A DNA stretch of 64,000 nucleotides from Ancylomarina sp048268005 (lineage in GTDB: Bacteria; Bacteroidota; Bacteroidia; Bacteroidales; Marinifilaceae), in the NCBI GenBank assembly GCA_048268005.1, contig JBLWWJ010000001.1, forward strand, positions 1,240,001-1,304,000, written 5' to 3'. The position numbers and the translations under genes were made by a program. Below, one piece after another: positions 8,595 to 16,793 of the stretch. How positions within the stretch are numbered: the first letter of the stretch is position 1; every line of letters starts with the position of its first letter. The notes under the pieces are model-generated. The model did no database searches. It was not told the DNA's origin and worked only from the letters and a program-made list of their open reading frames with translations.

Positions 8595-9632
8595 TTAGTC
8601 GGCATTACTCACACCAGCATCTTCGAAACTAGCCATTTCGTTAAGGAAGTTAACAGCCGATTGAATCAATGGAAATGCAACAGCAGCACCTGTTCCTTCG
8701 CCCAAACGCATGCCCATATCCAATAGAGGCTTTGCCTTAAGCTGATCAAGCATCAACTGATGCCCTTTTTCTTGTGATTTATGTGTGAAAATACAATAAT
8801 CCAGAATATTGGCATTCATTTTAGAAGCCGCTAAAAGAGCCGAAGTAATAATGAAGCCATCCACCATGATGCACATTTTCAGTTCTGCAGCCTTAAGCAT
8901 AGCACCTGCAATCATCACAATTTCAAAACCACCAAAGTAAGTTAAAACCTCTTCTGCCTTATTGGTTCCTCTGTATTTTGAAAGGGCACGACCTAGAATT
9001 TCATATTTGCGTTGCAGACCTTCATCATCCCAACCTGTACCACGCCCCACACAGGCGCTTAACTCGATATTACTAAGAAGATGAAGAATAATAGCTGCCG
9101 ACGAGGTATTCGCTATTCCCATTTCACCAAATCCGATAATATTAGATCCTTCAGAATGAATTCTTTCCACCAAATCAGAACCTCGTTTTATGGCTTGTTC
9201 GAACTGATCAGTTGTCATGGCCGACTCATTTAAGTATGATTGGGTTCCATGAGCAATCTTGGCATTTAAAACGCCTGAACTTTTATCAAAATCGTAATTA
9301 ACACCCGCATCAATAATTCGAATATCTATATCATGTTGTTTCCCAAATACATTAATAGCTGCACCACCACTCATGAAATTAGCAACCATTTGCCAGGTTA
9401 CCTCCTGTGGATAAGGACTTACTCCATCGTTGGCAATACCATGATCACCGGCAAAAACCATAATAACCGGTTTTTTAAGTTCTGGGCTTAGTGTATTTTG
9501 AATGCAACCAATGTGTTTGGCCATTTCCTCCAATTTACCCAATGAACCCAATGGTTTGGTTTTTAAATCCATTTTTTGCTGAAGCGCTTCAGCCTTCTCT
9601 GTATTAAGAGCTTCTATATTATATTGAATCAT
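8595..9632 (-). CDS. cobT: Nicotinate-nucleotide-DMB phosphoribosyltransferase, copy 1
   Basis: CobT activates the lower-ligand base by moving phosphoribose from nicotinate mononucleotide onto it, yielding alpha-ribotide. Motifs: TKPLGSLGKLE near 25, VFAGDHGIANDGVS at 59-72, GGAAINVF, GFGEMGIANTSSAA, ACVGRGTG, and RLGEGTGAA with the catalytic Glu at 312. The 345-residue length is normal. It lies between cobS and a second cobT (gap 138 bp), all on the minus strand, most likely one transcription unit. In my recalled alignment to the Salmonella enzyme, the base-pocket residue Gln88 corresponds to Trp80 here; see the finding on tandem CobT. Confidence 0.95.
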   Translation of the reverse strand: MIQYNIEALNTEKAEALQQKMDLKTKPLGSLGKLEEMAKHIGCIQNTLSPELKKPVIMVFAGDHGIANDGVSPYPQEVTWQMVANFMSGGAAINVFGKQHDIDIRIIDAGVNYDFDKSSGVLNAKIAHGTQSYLNESAMTTDQFEQAIKRGSDLVERIHSEGSNIIGFGEMGIANTSSAAIILHLLSNIELSACVGRGTGWDDEGLQRKYEILGRALSKYRGTNKAEEVLTYFGGFEIVMIAGAMLKAAELKMCIMVDGFIITSALLAASKMNANILDYCIFTHKSQEKGHQLMLDQLKAKPLLDMGMRLGEGTGAAVAFPLIQSAVNFLNEMASFEDAGVSNAD

Positions 9633-9770
9633 ATCTTGTATGTTTATGTGTGAATATTCGTTTAAGTCAGTATCTAAGATAATTATTTTGCGTTAAAATT
9701 GAACTTAGCAAGCAAAGCATTTTCATCTTTTATGCGATACCACCTCCTATATTCTTTTTTTACTTTAAAC

Positions 9771-10829
9771 TTAAAGCACGGCTTCTTCTTCAAGAGCTTC
9801 ACTAACCCCAGCTTCTTCGAAAGATGCCATCTCGTTAAAATACTGTACAGCAGATTTTACCAGTGGATAACACACCATGGCACCAGTACCTTCTCCTAAA
9901 CGCATGCCAATATCCATAATAGGCTCAGCACCCAAATGGTTTAACATACTGATATGTGCTTTTTCGTTCGATTTGTGTGCGTACAGACAGTACTCCAATA
10001 CCTTAGGATTGATCTTAGATGCTGCCAATAGTGCCGATGTAATGATAAACCCATCAATCAGAAGCGTCATTTTCAGCTCGGCAGCCTTAAGCATACCACC
10101 CATAATCATGGCAATTTCGAAACCACCAAAGTAGGTCATAACCTCAAGAGAATCATTCAGTTTACCCGTATATTTCGACAAGCCTTCATTTAGAAGATCG
10201 TATTTACTCTTCACACCGGCCTTATCAAGTCCTGTGCCACGACCCACGCAATCCTCTAAAGGAATATCTCCTAATAGACTTAGGATTAAAGCTGCCGAAG
10301 AGGTGTTTCCAATCCCTTTTTCACCAAAGGCAATAAAATTACAGCCCTCTTTATGGCAATCTTCGATAATACCAGCTCCCTTTTCAATGGCTTCCAGACA
10401 TTGTTCTTTGGTCATAGCTGACTCAAAACGGTAGTTTTTAGTACCATAGGCCACTTTACGGTTGATAATAGCCAAATCAGGATCAAAGTCGTGATCCACA
10501 CCCGCATCAACTACTTTAAACTTAATCCCATGCTGACGTGAAAAGACATTGATGGCTGCACCGCCTCCCATATAATTGTAGAGCATTTGGTAACTTACCG
10601 ATTTTGGGTAATAGCTCACCCCATCATCTGCAATACCATGGTCACCAGCAAAAACAACAACAGTTGGCGACTTGATTTCAGGCGTTAGTGTACCTTGTAC
10701 TTTTGCAATTTTACAAGCAATACGCTCTAAAACTCCCAATGAACCCAAAGGTTTGGTCTTTGTATTAGTCTTGTTTAATATTTTATCGTCTAAGTCAGTA
10801 GACAGACTTTCAATCTTAAAATGTTGCAT
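9771..10829 (-). CDS. cobT: Nicotinate-nucleotide-DMB phosphoribosyltransferase, copy 2
   Basis: A second, divergent CobT with the same motif order: TKPLGSLGVLE, VFAGDHGIADDGVS, GGGAAINVFSRQHG, AFGEKGIGNTSSAA, DCVGRGTG and RLGEGTGAM (catalytic Glu at 313). The copies align without gaps over the first 300 residues, so they arose by duplication, but their pocket region differs (YYPKSVSYQM here, PYPQEVTWQM in copy 1). The C-terminus ends in an extra acidic tail (EALEEEAVL). It is the first gene of the cobT-cobT-cobS series. It could form homodimers or a heterodimer with copy 1. Confidence 0.94.
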   Translation of the reverse strand: MQHFKIESLSTDLDDKILNKTNTKTKPLGSLGVLERIACKIAKVQGTLTPEIKSPTVVVFAGDHGIADDGVSYYPKSVSYQMLYNYMGGGAAINVFSRQHGIKFKVVDAGVDHDFDPDLAIINRKVAYGTKNYRFESAMTKEQCLEAIEKGAGIIEDCHKEGCNFIAFGEKGIGNTSSAALILSLLGDIPLEDCVGRGTGLDKAGVKSKYDLLNEGLSKYTGKLNDSLEVMTYFGGFEIAMIMGGMLKAAELKMTLLIDGFIITSALLAASKINPKVLEYCLYAHKSNEKAHISMLNHLGAEPIMDIGMRLGEGTGAMVCYPLVKSAVQYFNEMASFEEAGVSEALEEEAVL

Positions 10830-11001
10830 AGGTTTAGTGTGTTTTGTAAGGCTCGCAATTTACACAAATTGCCAAATTTCGTTAGAAAATTAACAATGAA
10901 ATTTAGATGCTTGAGAATATGTTTTTAATTGTAAATCAAAAAAAATGTAACTTAGATAAGAGAATGTACTTTTCATCATCTATCAATATGGAGGGATATA
11001 A

Positions 11002-11724
11002 ATGAAAACAATTATACACAAAGCCAATACGCGAGGTCACGCCAATCATGGCTGGTTAGAAGCCTATCATACCTTTTCTTTTGCAGATTATTACCATACC
11101 GATCGGATGCATTTTGGTGTTTTGCGAGTTTTGAATGATGATAGAATTGCTGAAGGTAAAGGATTTGGAACTCATCCTCACAACAATATGGAAATCATAT
11201 CCATTCCTCTGGAAGGGGAACTTGAGCATAAGGATAGTATGGGCAATTCATCAGTCATCAAAGCAGGTGAAATTCAGGTGATGAGCGCGGGTTCTGGCAT
11301 ATTGCATTCAGAGTTTAATCCCAATGATGATCAACCAGTCAGCTTACTTCAAATTTGGCTTATTCCCAACAAAAAGGATGTTGAACCTCGTTACGATCAA
11401 ATTTCTATAGCCGATATTGTTTCAGAAAATGGTTTGAAGCAAATCCTTTCTCCCCATCCTGAGGATTCAGGTGTCTGGATTCATCAGAACGCCTGGTTTC
11501 ATCTGGGTGAATTTCCTGAGGAAAGTACAAGTACCTATATCATAAAAGGAAAAGGTAATGGACTCTATCTTTTCGTTTTGGAAGGCGAAGTTTTTATTAA
11601 GGATTATAAACTGGAAAAGAGAGATGGTCTTGCCATTACAGAAACTCGAAAAATTGAATTTAGAACAGGTGCAAATACCAAAGTCTTGTTGATGGAGATT
11701 CCAATGTTTGATATCAAAATTTAA
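11002..11724 (+). CDS. Pirin-family bicupin
   Basis: A 240-residue two-cupin protein of the pirin/YhhW family; characterised members oxidise quercetin-like flavonols or act as metal-dependent regulators. The N-terminal cupin has the pirin metal site: FGTHPHNNMEIISIPLEGELEHKDSMG (His, His, Glu) followed by the IQVMSAGSGILHSEFN strand with the last His. The second cupin is shorter and lacks an obvious full metal set. Preceded by a strong Shine-Dalgarno-like GGAGGGAT (10990-10997), which is uncommon among neighbouring genes. It is divergent from cobT copy 2; a functional link to cobalamin is not indicated. Confidence 0.9.
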   Translation: MKTIIHKANTRGHANHGWLEAYHTFSFADYYHTDRMHFGVLRVLNDDRIAEGKGFGTHPHNNMEIISIPLEGELEHKDSMGNSSVIKAGEIQVMSAGSGILHSEFNPNDDQPVSLLQIWLIPNKKDVEPRYDQISIADIVSENGLKQILSPHPEDSGVWIHQNAWFHLGEFPEESTSTYIIKGKGNGLYLFVLEGEVFIKDYKLEKRDGLAITETRKIEFRTGANTKVLLMEIPMFDIKI

Positions 11725-11759
11725 TTTTCTGATGTTCTAATAGTTAGAGTTTAATTCTA

Positions 11760-11803
11760 GTCATACCCTGACATGTACGGCTTGCTTATAGTCAGAGCAA
11801 GAC
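11760..11803. repeat. REP-like repeat, copy 1
   Basis: GTCATACCCTGAC (11760-11772), an 18-nt loop, then GTCAGAGCAAGAC (11791-11803). The arms pair imperfectly, and each arm is itself a GTCA..TGAC-type mini-palindrome. The tail CGCTATACTCTTTTGTGAGACTCTC continues to about 11827. Confidence 0.75.
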
Positions 11804-11848
11804 GCTATACTCTTTTGTGAGACTCTCAGTAAATTTAGATAATTCCTA

Positions 11849-11933
11849 GTCATACCCTGACAAGTACAGCTTTCTTATAGTCAGAGCATGACGCTATACT
11901 CTTTGAGGGTCTCACTCTTTTTGTGAGGCTCTC
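11849..11933. repeat. REP-like repeat, copy 2 (complete)
   Basis: The same two arms (11849-11861 and 11880-11892) are followed by a second hairpin, GAGGGTCTCAC (11905-11915) against GTGAGGCTCTC (11923-11933), with G-T pairs. This is the most complete copy and defines the two-hairpin unit of about 85 bp. Confidence 0.78.
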
Positions 11934-12035
11934 AATAAATTTTAAGTAGGTAACGATCCTCTATAAAATAATCAAAAACTATATTTAACTTTAATATGAA
12001 AACTAATTCAAGTTTTAATATCTAAAATTCAAATT

Positions 12036-12620
12036 ATGGTTCTTGAAGAAGGATACGTTTATCATATATACAACAAGACTAACAATCATTTGCCCTTGTT
12101 CTATTCAAGGGAGAACTATTTGTTCTTTTTAGATAAATTTAAATATCATATCAGCCTTTTTTGTAGCATTTTAGCTTGGTGCCTAATGCCTACGCATTTT
12201 CATCTTATGGTTTGTGTGAATAAAACGAAGATTGAGAACCGGAAGGAAGATCTAAACTCATCAATTGGTAAAATGTTGAGCAGTTATACTAGGGCTATTC
12301 AGAAACAACAGAAAATTACGGGCTCTATATTTCAAAATCATACCAAGGCCAAGTGTTTAAATCAAATTGAGAGAATATCTCCAAATTATTGGGAAACTGA
12401 ATTTGGCACACAAATAAATATAGAACAAGATCATCAAAACTATCCTTTGGTTTGTTTCAACTATATACACATGAATCCCGTTGCTGATCGTCTAGTTCAC
12501 TCTCCTGGTGATTGGGAGTTCTCATCTTATCGAGATTATTATAACGGACGGAATGGTAAGCTTATTGATTACGATAGATCTAAAGAAGAACTTGCTATAA
12601 ACCGCCATATGTTTGAATAA
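12036..12620 (+). CDS. REP-associated tyrosine transposase (Y1/HUH family)
   Basis: A 194-residue single-strand DNA transposase related to IS200/IS605 TnpA. Residues 50-58 read LMPTHFHLM, where HFH (54-56) is the HUH metal site; SSYTRA (Tyr84) is the likely catalytic tyrosine; FNYIHMNPVADRLV near 145 is the typical YIHxNP motif of RAYT proteins. Length is in the RAYT range, and no IS-type left/right ends with a TnpB partner are seen. The stop codon lies 7 bp before a REP copy, and two copies lie upstream. RAYTs are domesticated transposases that move or maintain REP sequences; here the repeats and enzyme look linked. Confidence 0.88.
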   Translation: MVLEEGYVYHIYNKTNNHLPLFYSRENYLFFLDKFKYHISLFCSILAWCLMPTHFHLMVCVNKTKIENRKEDLNSSIGKMLSSYTRAIQKQQKITGSIFQNHTKAKCLNQIERISPNYWETEFGTQINIEQDHQNYPLVCFNYIHMNPVADRLVHSPGDWEFSSYRDYYNGRNGKLIDYDRSKEELAINRHMFE

Positions 12621-12626
12621 TATCTA

Positions 12627-12680
12627 GTCATACCCTGACGGTGAAGTCCTTTGAGGGTCTCACTTTTTTGTGAGGCTCTC
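12627..12680. repeat. REP-like repeat, copy 3 (internally deleted)
   Basis: Has the left arm GTCATACCCTGAC (12627-12639) and the second hairpin GAGGGTCTCAC/GTGAGGCTCTC (12653-12663, 12670-12680). It lacks the GTCAGAGCATGAC arm. It begins 6 bp after the RAYT stop codon. Confidence 0.72.
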
Positions 12681-12701
12681 AATAATTTTAGATAATTCCT
12701 A

Positions 12702-12745
12702 GTCAAACCCTAACATTTGTGGCTTGCTTATAGTCAGAGCATGAC
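12702..12745. repeat. REP-like repeat, copy 4
   Basis: GTCAAACCCTAAC (12702-12714, two changes from the consensus) and GTCAGAGCATGAC (12733-12745); the second hairpin is absent. Confidence 0.7.
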
Positions 12746-12849
12746 GGATGAAACTTTATCCTTCTCCTTAATGAACAGACATTGCGTTTTTATGATTTAT
12801 TAAGTCTCTGCTGAGATATAAAAAATCATATTATGATTAGATTTGGCGC

Positions 12850-14505
12850 ATGAAAAAACTAATCTTATTCCTTGCATTTTTATATTGCATCAATCCTCTT
12901 TATTCTCAGAATAAAAATGAATACCTGGTTGCTTATGGGCAGACCTGGGGTTTCTTAAAATACTTTCATCCCCATCCCAGCACGGTCAATTGGGATGATG
13001 CCTTATTAAAGGACTACGACGAACTTAGAAACTGCTCAACCGACAAAGATTTTAATGAAATCATTACTCAGCTTATTTCACAATGTGGTGATTATAAGAA
13101 AAAAGAAAGACAAATATCAGATTCACTTGTATTTACTGAGAGTTTCGAATGGATCAATAATCCTTTACTTTCTGAAGCGAACAGGGCTTATCTAAAAGAA
13201 TTAAAAAGGAGGAAGCCCAAGTTTAAGAATAAGTATGTTCGACTAGATAGATCTGCCTTTAACCCTATTATAAGCAATGAGGTGAATTATCCCGATTCGA
13301 CCTTCTCAAACGCTATTTGTTATTTGGGTATCACTCGCTATTGGAATGTTATCAATTACTACTTTCCTTATAGAAGACTCATTAAGAACAATTGGGATTC
13401 AATTTACCTGAAACATATCCCGGAATTTATCAGTCTTTCTGATATGGATAGCTACTATTTGGCTGTTAGGCGTTTGAATGCTAAGATTAATGATGGGCAC
13501 GCTTCTACAATTAGTCGAAAAAATCTGTACAGCACCTATGCAAGACCATCTCTTTCTTGCCAAGACCTAGAAGGGCGTATTTATATAGACGATATCAAAC
13601 CGACTTGTACAACACAATTTAGGAAATCAGATCAAATTATTGCAATTGATAATGTAAGCATTGATGATAGATATAAAGAATTATCTGATGTCTTTTCTGC
13701 ATCAAATAATTACTATCTCAAAAAAATATCCTATTGCCTGCTCTTAACGCAAAATGATAGTATAGAAATCACAGTGAAGCGTGGTGACTCGTTAATTACT
13801 GATAGATTAAAAACTTATCCAATAAAATTTGATAGATCAAAAATGAAGAAAACCGATGTCTCGCCTCTTAAAAAGAAAGCCTCATATTATATTCTGCCAA
13901 TGGATAGTAGTCTGACGACAGGTTATATTCATATGGGCAGATTAAAAAAGAAAGAAATAGACAAACAGTTTAAAAAGACCATTCTCAAAACAAAGAATCT
14001 AATTATTGATTGCAGAAACTACCCAAACTTCACCTTTTACATTTTGCGCAATTTATTATTCGAAGAACGGAATGAATTTTGTTCACGTAGGCTAACAAAT
14101 TTAGATTATCCTGGAAGTTTTATTGTTGAGTCTCCAAGTGAGGCAGGTAAAAAGAACAAAAAATATTATAAGGGGAAAATCTATCTTTTAGTCGATAATT
14201 CAAGCATGAGTCGATCAGAATTTTCTATTATGGTTTTTCAGAGCTCTGGAAATGTGATTACAATTGGTGGTCAAACAGCTGGCGCTGATGGTACAGTTAG
14301 TAAAGTGCCTATGCCTTTTGGGCTATTTTCTTATTTTTCGGGCTGTGGTATTTATTATCCCAATGGTGAGCAAACCCAACAAGTTGGTGTTAGGCGAGAT
14401 TATCATGTTGTTCAGGACAGCTCTTATTTGAATGGGAATGATAAGATTTTGAATTATGCGCTTGACTTGATTTGTAAATCTAGAAAAGACAATAATCATT
14501 TTTAA
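12850..14505 (+). CDS. S41-family (tail-specific-like) peptidase, exported
   Basis: A 551-residue protein with a Sec signal (MKKLILFLAFLYCINPLYSQ). The N-terminal region reads WGFLKYFHPHP and later RYWNVINYYFPYR, both typical of Bacteroidota S41 peptidases. The middle (about 235-310) looks like a PDZ-type module (DQIIAIDNVSIDDRY). The C-terminal peptidase domain has IDCRNYPN, YLLVDNSSMSRSEFS (catalytic Ser region), GGQTAGADG, and a C-terminal GEQTQQVGV. The expected Ser and downstream basic residue are plausibly present, but the motif is drifted (SMSRSE rather than the common SASASE), so activity is uncertain. It is enclosed by REP copies 4 and 5. Confidence 0.82.
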   Translation: MKKLILFLAFLYCINPLYSQNKNEYLVAYGQTWGFLKYFHPHPSTVNWDDALLKDYDELRNCSTDKDFNEIITQLISQCGDYKKKERQISDSLVFTESFEWINNPLLSEANRAYLKELKRRKPKFKNKYVRLDRSAFNPIISNEVNYPDSTFSNAICYLGITRYWNVINYYFPYRRLIKNNWDSIYLKHIPEFISLSDMDSYYLAVRRLNAKINDGHASTISRKNLYSTYARPSLSCQDLEGRIYIDDIKPTCTTQFRKSDQIIAIDNVSIDDRYKELSDVFSASNNYYLKKISYCLLLTQNDSIEITVKRGDSLITDRLKTYPIKFDRSKMKKTDVSPLKKKASYYILPMDSSLTTGYIHMGRLKKKEIDKQFKKTILKTKNLIIDCRNYPNFTFYILRNLLFEERNEFCSRRLTNLDYPGSFIVESPSEAGKKNKKYYKGKIYLLVDNSSMSRSEFSIMVFQSSGNVITIGGQTAGADGTVSKVPMPFGLFSYFSGCGIYYPNGEQTQQVGVRRDYHVVQDSSYLNGNDKILNYALDLICKSRKDNNHF

Positions 14506-14535
14506 TCTGAGAATGAGGCTCTCAATAAATTTAAA

Positions 14536-14579
14536 GTCATACCCTGACATTTACAGCTTGCTTAGAGTCAGAGCATGAC
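14536..14579. repeat. REP-like repeat, copy 5
   Basis: GTCATACCCTGAC (14536-14548) and GTCAGAGCATGAC (14567-14579), preceded by a remnant of the hairpin (GAGGCTCTC, 14515-14523). It is 31 bp after the S41 gene. Confidence 0.75.
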
Positions 14580-14593
14580 AATATATAAATGTA

Positions 14594-14626
14594 AAAAGCG
14601 ATCATCCCAATAGAGATGACCGCTTT
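14594..14626. terminator. Bidirectional terminator
   Basis: AAAGCGATCATC opposite GATGACCGCTTT (one mismatch) between the convergent S41 and BPL_N genes. Confidence 0.65.
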
Positions 14627-14650
14627 ATATTTTTCATACTGTGCTATTCG

Positions 14651-15808
14651 CTAGCTGTTTGCACCTAAAAGACCTTTAAGTGCTTTCAAATTCTTCTCTA
14701 ATTCAATTTTGATATTGTTGTCTTTCTCAGTCATAATAGCTGCTTCCAAATCAGGAATGGCATCTGTTCTCTCCAGTTGGATGAGTGCCCAGGAAGCTTT
14801 TACTCTCACCATAGCATCCTTATCGCGAAGCAGACCAGGAATCCATTTCTTAGACGACCAGCAAGCCAATTCGATCACTTTCTCAATACCTTCCAATTTC
14901 TCAGCTCTTGTTCCGCTCAATTGCTTGTGGAATTTAGTCTGTAAATCATTAATCTCTTTGGTATAGATAATCTCATTCTTGAAGAAATCTGGACGAACCA
15001 CATTCTCTGGGTATGAAATCAATTCCTTATTGCAAGTCCAACGAACCATACGAGGTAACATCCAACGCATACCTGGTGTGCATTCAGGATGACCTACAAA
15101 TGAAGCCACTCTACCTTTACCTACTTCTGCAGCAACTACAAAGGGGCGATTATTAGTCATGTTTGCAGGTGTACCTTCAACGGTATGCACATCGCTAAGC
15201 ATAGTCGCCAGTTCCATAAATTTAGCACCTGATTTAGCTGGAACTAAAACAGGACCTTCATAATACTGACAAAATGAAATTTCTCTATCCTTCAGTTCTG
15301 GGAAGATCTCTTTTCCTTTTTTAGTCAAAGAGAATTTAGACAAACCATGTCCACGGTGATCATGCTCAATATCAATAGCTTCACAGCCATTCAGATCAAG
15401 ACTTGGGTAATCAGGTGTTTCAGTCATGATATAAGCGCCTGCGCAAATACCTACAACCGCTTTACCTTTTTCTTTCACCATCTTCACCAGCTTTTCCATG
15501 CCGGCATCACCCAAACTCTGGGTTTCACCGCGTCCACTGCCACCAGGGAATACAATGGCATCGAATTGATCCAGCTCACCCGACATGATTTGAGAAGCGC
15601 GAACCACTTCGGCTTGCATATTGGGATCAATACGTAAAGCTTCCAGGGCATCGGTAATACACCAGGGACTGTCGCCGTTTTTATCGAAAACGCCTACGCG
15701 GATGATTTCCTTAGGCTGTGTTTGTTTTTTTTCTACTCTTTTGCAAGCACCTAATAAGCAGAAGCTTATGCAGGCAATCAGTAAAAGCTTGATTTTTAAT
15801 TTGGTCAT
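14651..15808 (-). CDS. BPL_N-domain lipoprotein with HEAT-like C-terminus
   Basis: A 385-residue lipoprotein: signal ending in LLGAC (Cys22). Residues 37-240 form a class I glutamine-amidotransferase-like (BPL_N) domain: VGVFDKNGDSPWC, DAIVFPGGSGRGE, and the nucleophile elbow GICAGAY with Cys, later VAAEVGKGRVASFVGHPE. Such domains occur at the N-terminus of fungal biotin ligases and alone in bacteria, with unknown substrate. The C-terminal 100 residues contain helix pairs of HEAT type (MVRVKASWALIQLERTDAIPDLEAAI). Located between the S41 gene and cobU, in cobU orientation but separated by about 114 bp; a cobalamin role is unproven. Confidence 0.78.
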   Translation of the reverse strand: MTKLKIKLLLIACISFCLLGACKRVEKKQTQPKEIIRVGVFDKNGDSPWCITDALEALRIDPNMQAEVVRASQIMSGELDQFDAIVFPGGSGRGETQSLGDAGMEKLVKMVKEKGKAVVGICAGAYIMTETPDYPSLDLNGCEAIDIEHDHRGHGLSKFSLTKKGKEIFPELKDREISFCQYYEGPVLVPAKSGAKFMELATMLSDVHTVEGTPANMTNNRPFVVAAEVGKGRVASFVGHPECTPGMRWMLPRMVRWTCNKELISYPENVVRPDFFKNEIIYTKEINDLQTKFHKQLSGTRAEKLEGIEKVIELACWSSKKWIPGLLRDKDAMVRVKASWALIQLERTDAIPDLEAAIMTEKDNNIKIELEKNLKALKGLLGANS

Positions 15809-15922
15809 TTTAGTGTTGTTAGTCGGTTATTTTGTTGGTCGATAAAGATAATAAAAGCGATGACTTTGGGAAATATTAATCCTTATGTTGTATTAGCATT
15901 TTCAGCTAAAAAGGCGCGTTGT

Positions 15923-16435
15923 TTATTTAGGAGATTTGATTTCCAAAGGGATACCTGAAATCACCAGAGTCACACGGTCGGCTTTTTGTGCAATATATTG
16001 GTTGACTCTTCCCTGTAAATCATTGAATCGCATGGCCACTTCGTTACCCGGATGGCCACCCAAGCCCACTTCATTGCTGACTATAATCCAATCACAATCC
16101 TGAGCAAGGATTTTATCCAATTCGGCTTTGGCTTCCTCCAGTGTTTTATCATCCTGATCACCATTGTCGAAGAAGATATTCGTTAGCCAAAGGGTTATAC
16201 AGTCAAGAAGAACAACTCTACCCATAAAATTGTGAATACTTAAAGTTTTTTCTTCCTCTATGCTTTCCCATTGCGGACCACGACGGGCCTTATGAGCTTC
16301 AATACGGGCACGATGCCCATCATCCCAAACACGAGATGTTGCCAGATAAATGGGGTTATTGGATTGTTGAAGTGTCAGTTGCTCTGCGTATTCGCTTTTC
16401 CCACAACGTTGACCACCTGTAATAAGATGAATCAT
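15923..16435 (-). CDS. cobU: Adenosylcobinamide kinase / guanylyltransferase
   Basis: Bifunctional enzyme that phosphorylates adenosylcobinamide and adds GMP, giving the CobS substrate. The P-loop GGQRCGKS is at residues 7-14, followed by RVWDDGHRARIEAHKARRGPQWESIEE containing the His that forms the GMP intermediate. VLLDCITLWLTN gives Walker B, and VSNEVGLGGHPGNEVAMRFNDLQGRVNQ is the hallmark segment. At 170 residues it is a standard CobU. It is the downstream member of the cobD-cbiB-hypothetical-cobU series. Confidence 0.95.
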   Translation of the reverse strand: MIHLITGGQRCGKSEYAEQLTLQQSNNPIYLATSRVWDDGHRARIEAHKARRGPQWESIEEEKTLSIHNFMGRVVLLDCITLWLTNIFFDNGDQDDKTLEEAKAELDKILAQDCDWIIVSNEVGLGGHPGNEVAMRFNDLQGRVNQYIAQKADRVTLVISGIPLEIKSPK

Positions 16436-16466
16436 GATATTATAATGTAACTGAAAAGAATATTTG

Positions 16467-16718
16467 TTAAAGCTTATAATCTAAGACGTAAAATATCAAA
16501 ACAAAATGTAAAACGAGGGTCATAAAAAAGACCAGCTTTTCTTTATTGTCTTTAAATCCGGTGTATGTCTTGCTTAGGAAGAGTAATACTGGAAAAAAAT
16601 AAAAGATATATTCGTTGATGTACTCATAGGATACTAAAAAAAAGGTTCCATAATAAGCTACAAGCATAAATCGATCAATAAGATTTAGTCTTGTTCTTTT
16701 ATTAAATAGAGATGTCAT
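16467..16718 (-). CDS. Small membrane protein of unknown function
   Basis: An 83-residue protein not assigned to a family. It has two clear hydrophobic segments (about 16-31, FMLVAYYGTFFLVSYEY; and 34-50) and a third near the C-terminus (residues 62-78), so probably three membrane spans. It lies between cbiB and cobU on the same strand with short gaps (75 bp and 31 bp), consistent with membership in the cobalamin operon, possibly in membrane assembly with CbiB and CobS. That role is inferred only from position. Confidence 0.55.
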   Translation of the reverse strand: MTSLFNKRTRLNLIDRFMLVAYYGTFFLVSYEYINEYIFYFFPVLLFLSKTYTGFKDNKEKLVFFMTLVLHFVLIFYVLDYKL

Positions 16719-16793
16719 GGATTATATTAGTTTAGAAAACATAAATGTAATACAAAAAAGTAATACGATTCAGTCATGCTTAAACTAATCGAC

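Larger units (their letters stand above)
11756..12747. mobile_element. REPtron: RAYT gene with flanking REP-like repeats
   Basis: A Y1 transposase-like gene flanked on both sides by the same imperfect inverted repeats (two copies before it, two after, one more at 14.5 kb). This is the arrangement expected for a REP-associated tyrosine transposase and the repeats it processes. Confidence 0.78.

Noticed and set aside
10672..10893. Plus-strand ORFs inside cobT copy 2 and similar shadow frames
   Set aside because: They overlap strongly conserved CobT coding on the other strand and show no motif of their own.
10830..11001. Cobalamin riboswitch upstream of cobT or the BtuB-like receptor
   Set aside because: No B12-box (GCCACTG-type) or matching P3-P6 fold was found in the 170 bp upstream of cobT or in the 190 bp upstream of 27608.
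11756..12747. CRISPR array from the repeated words around 11.8-12.7 kb
   Set aside because: Copies are palindromic, differ in internal length, and flank a transposase-like gene; no regular spacers of 30 bp or so are seen.
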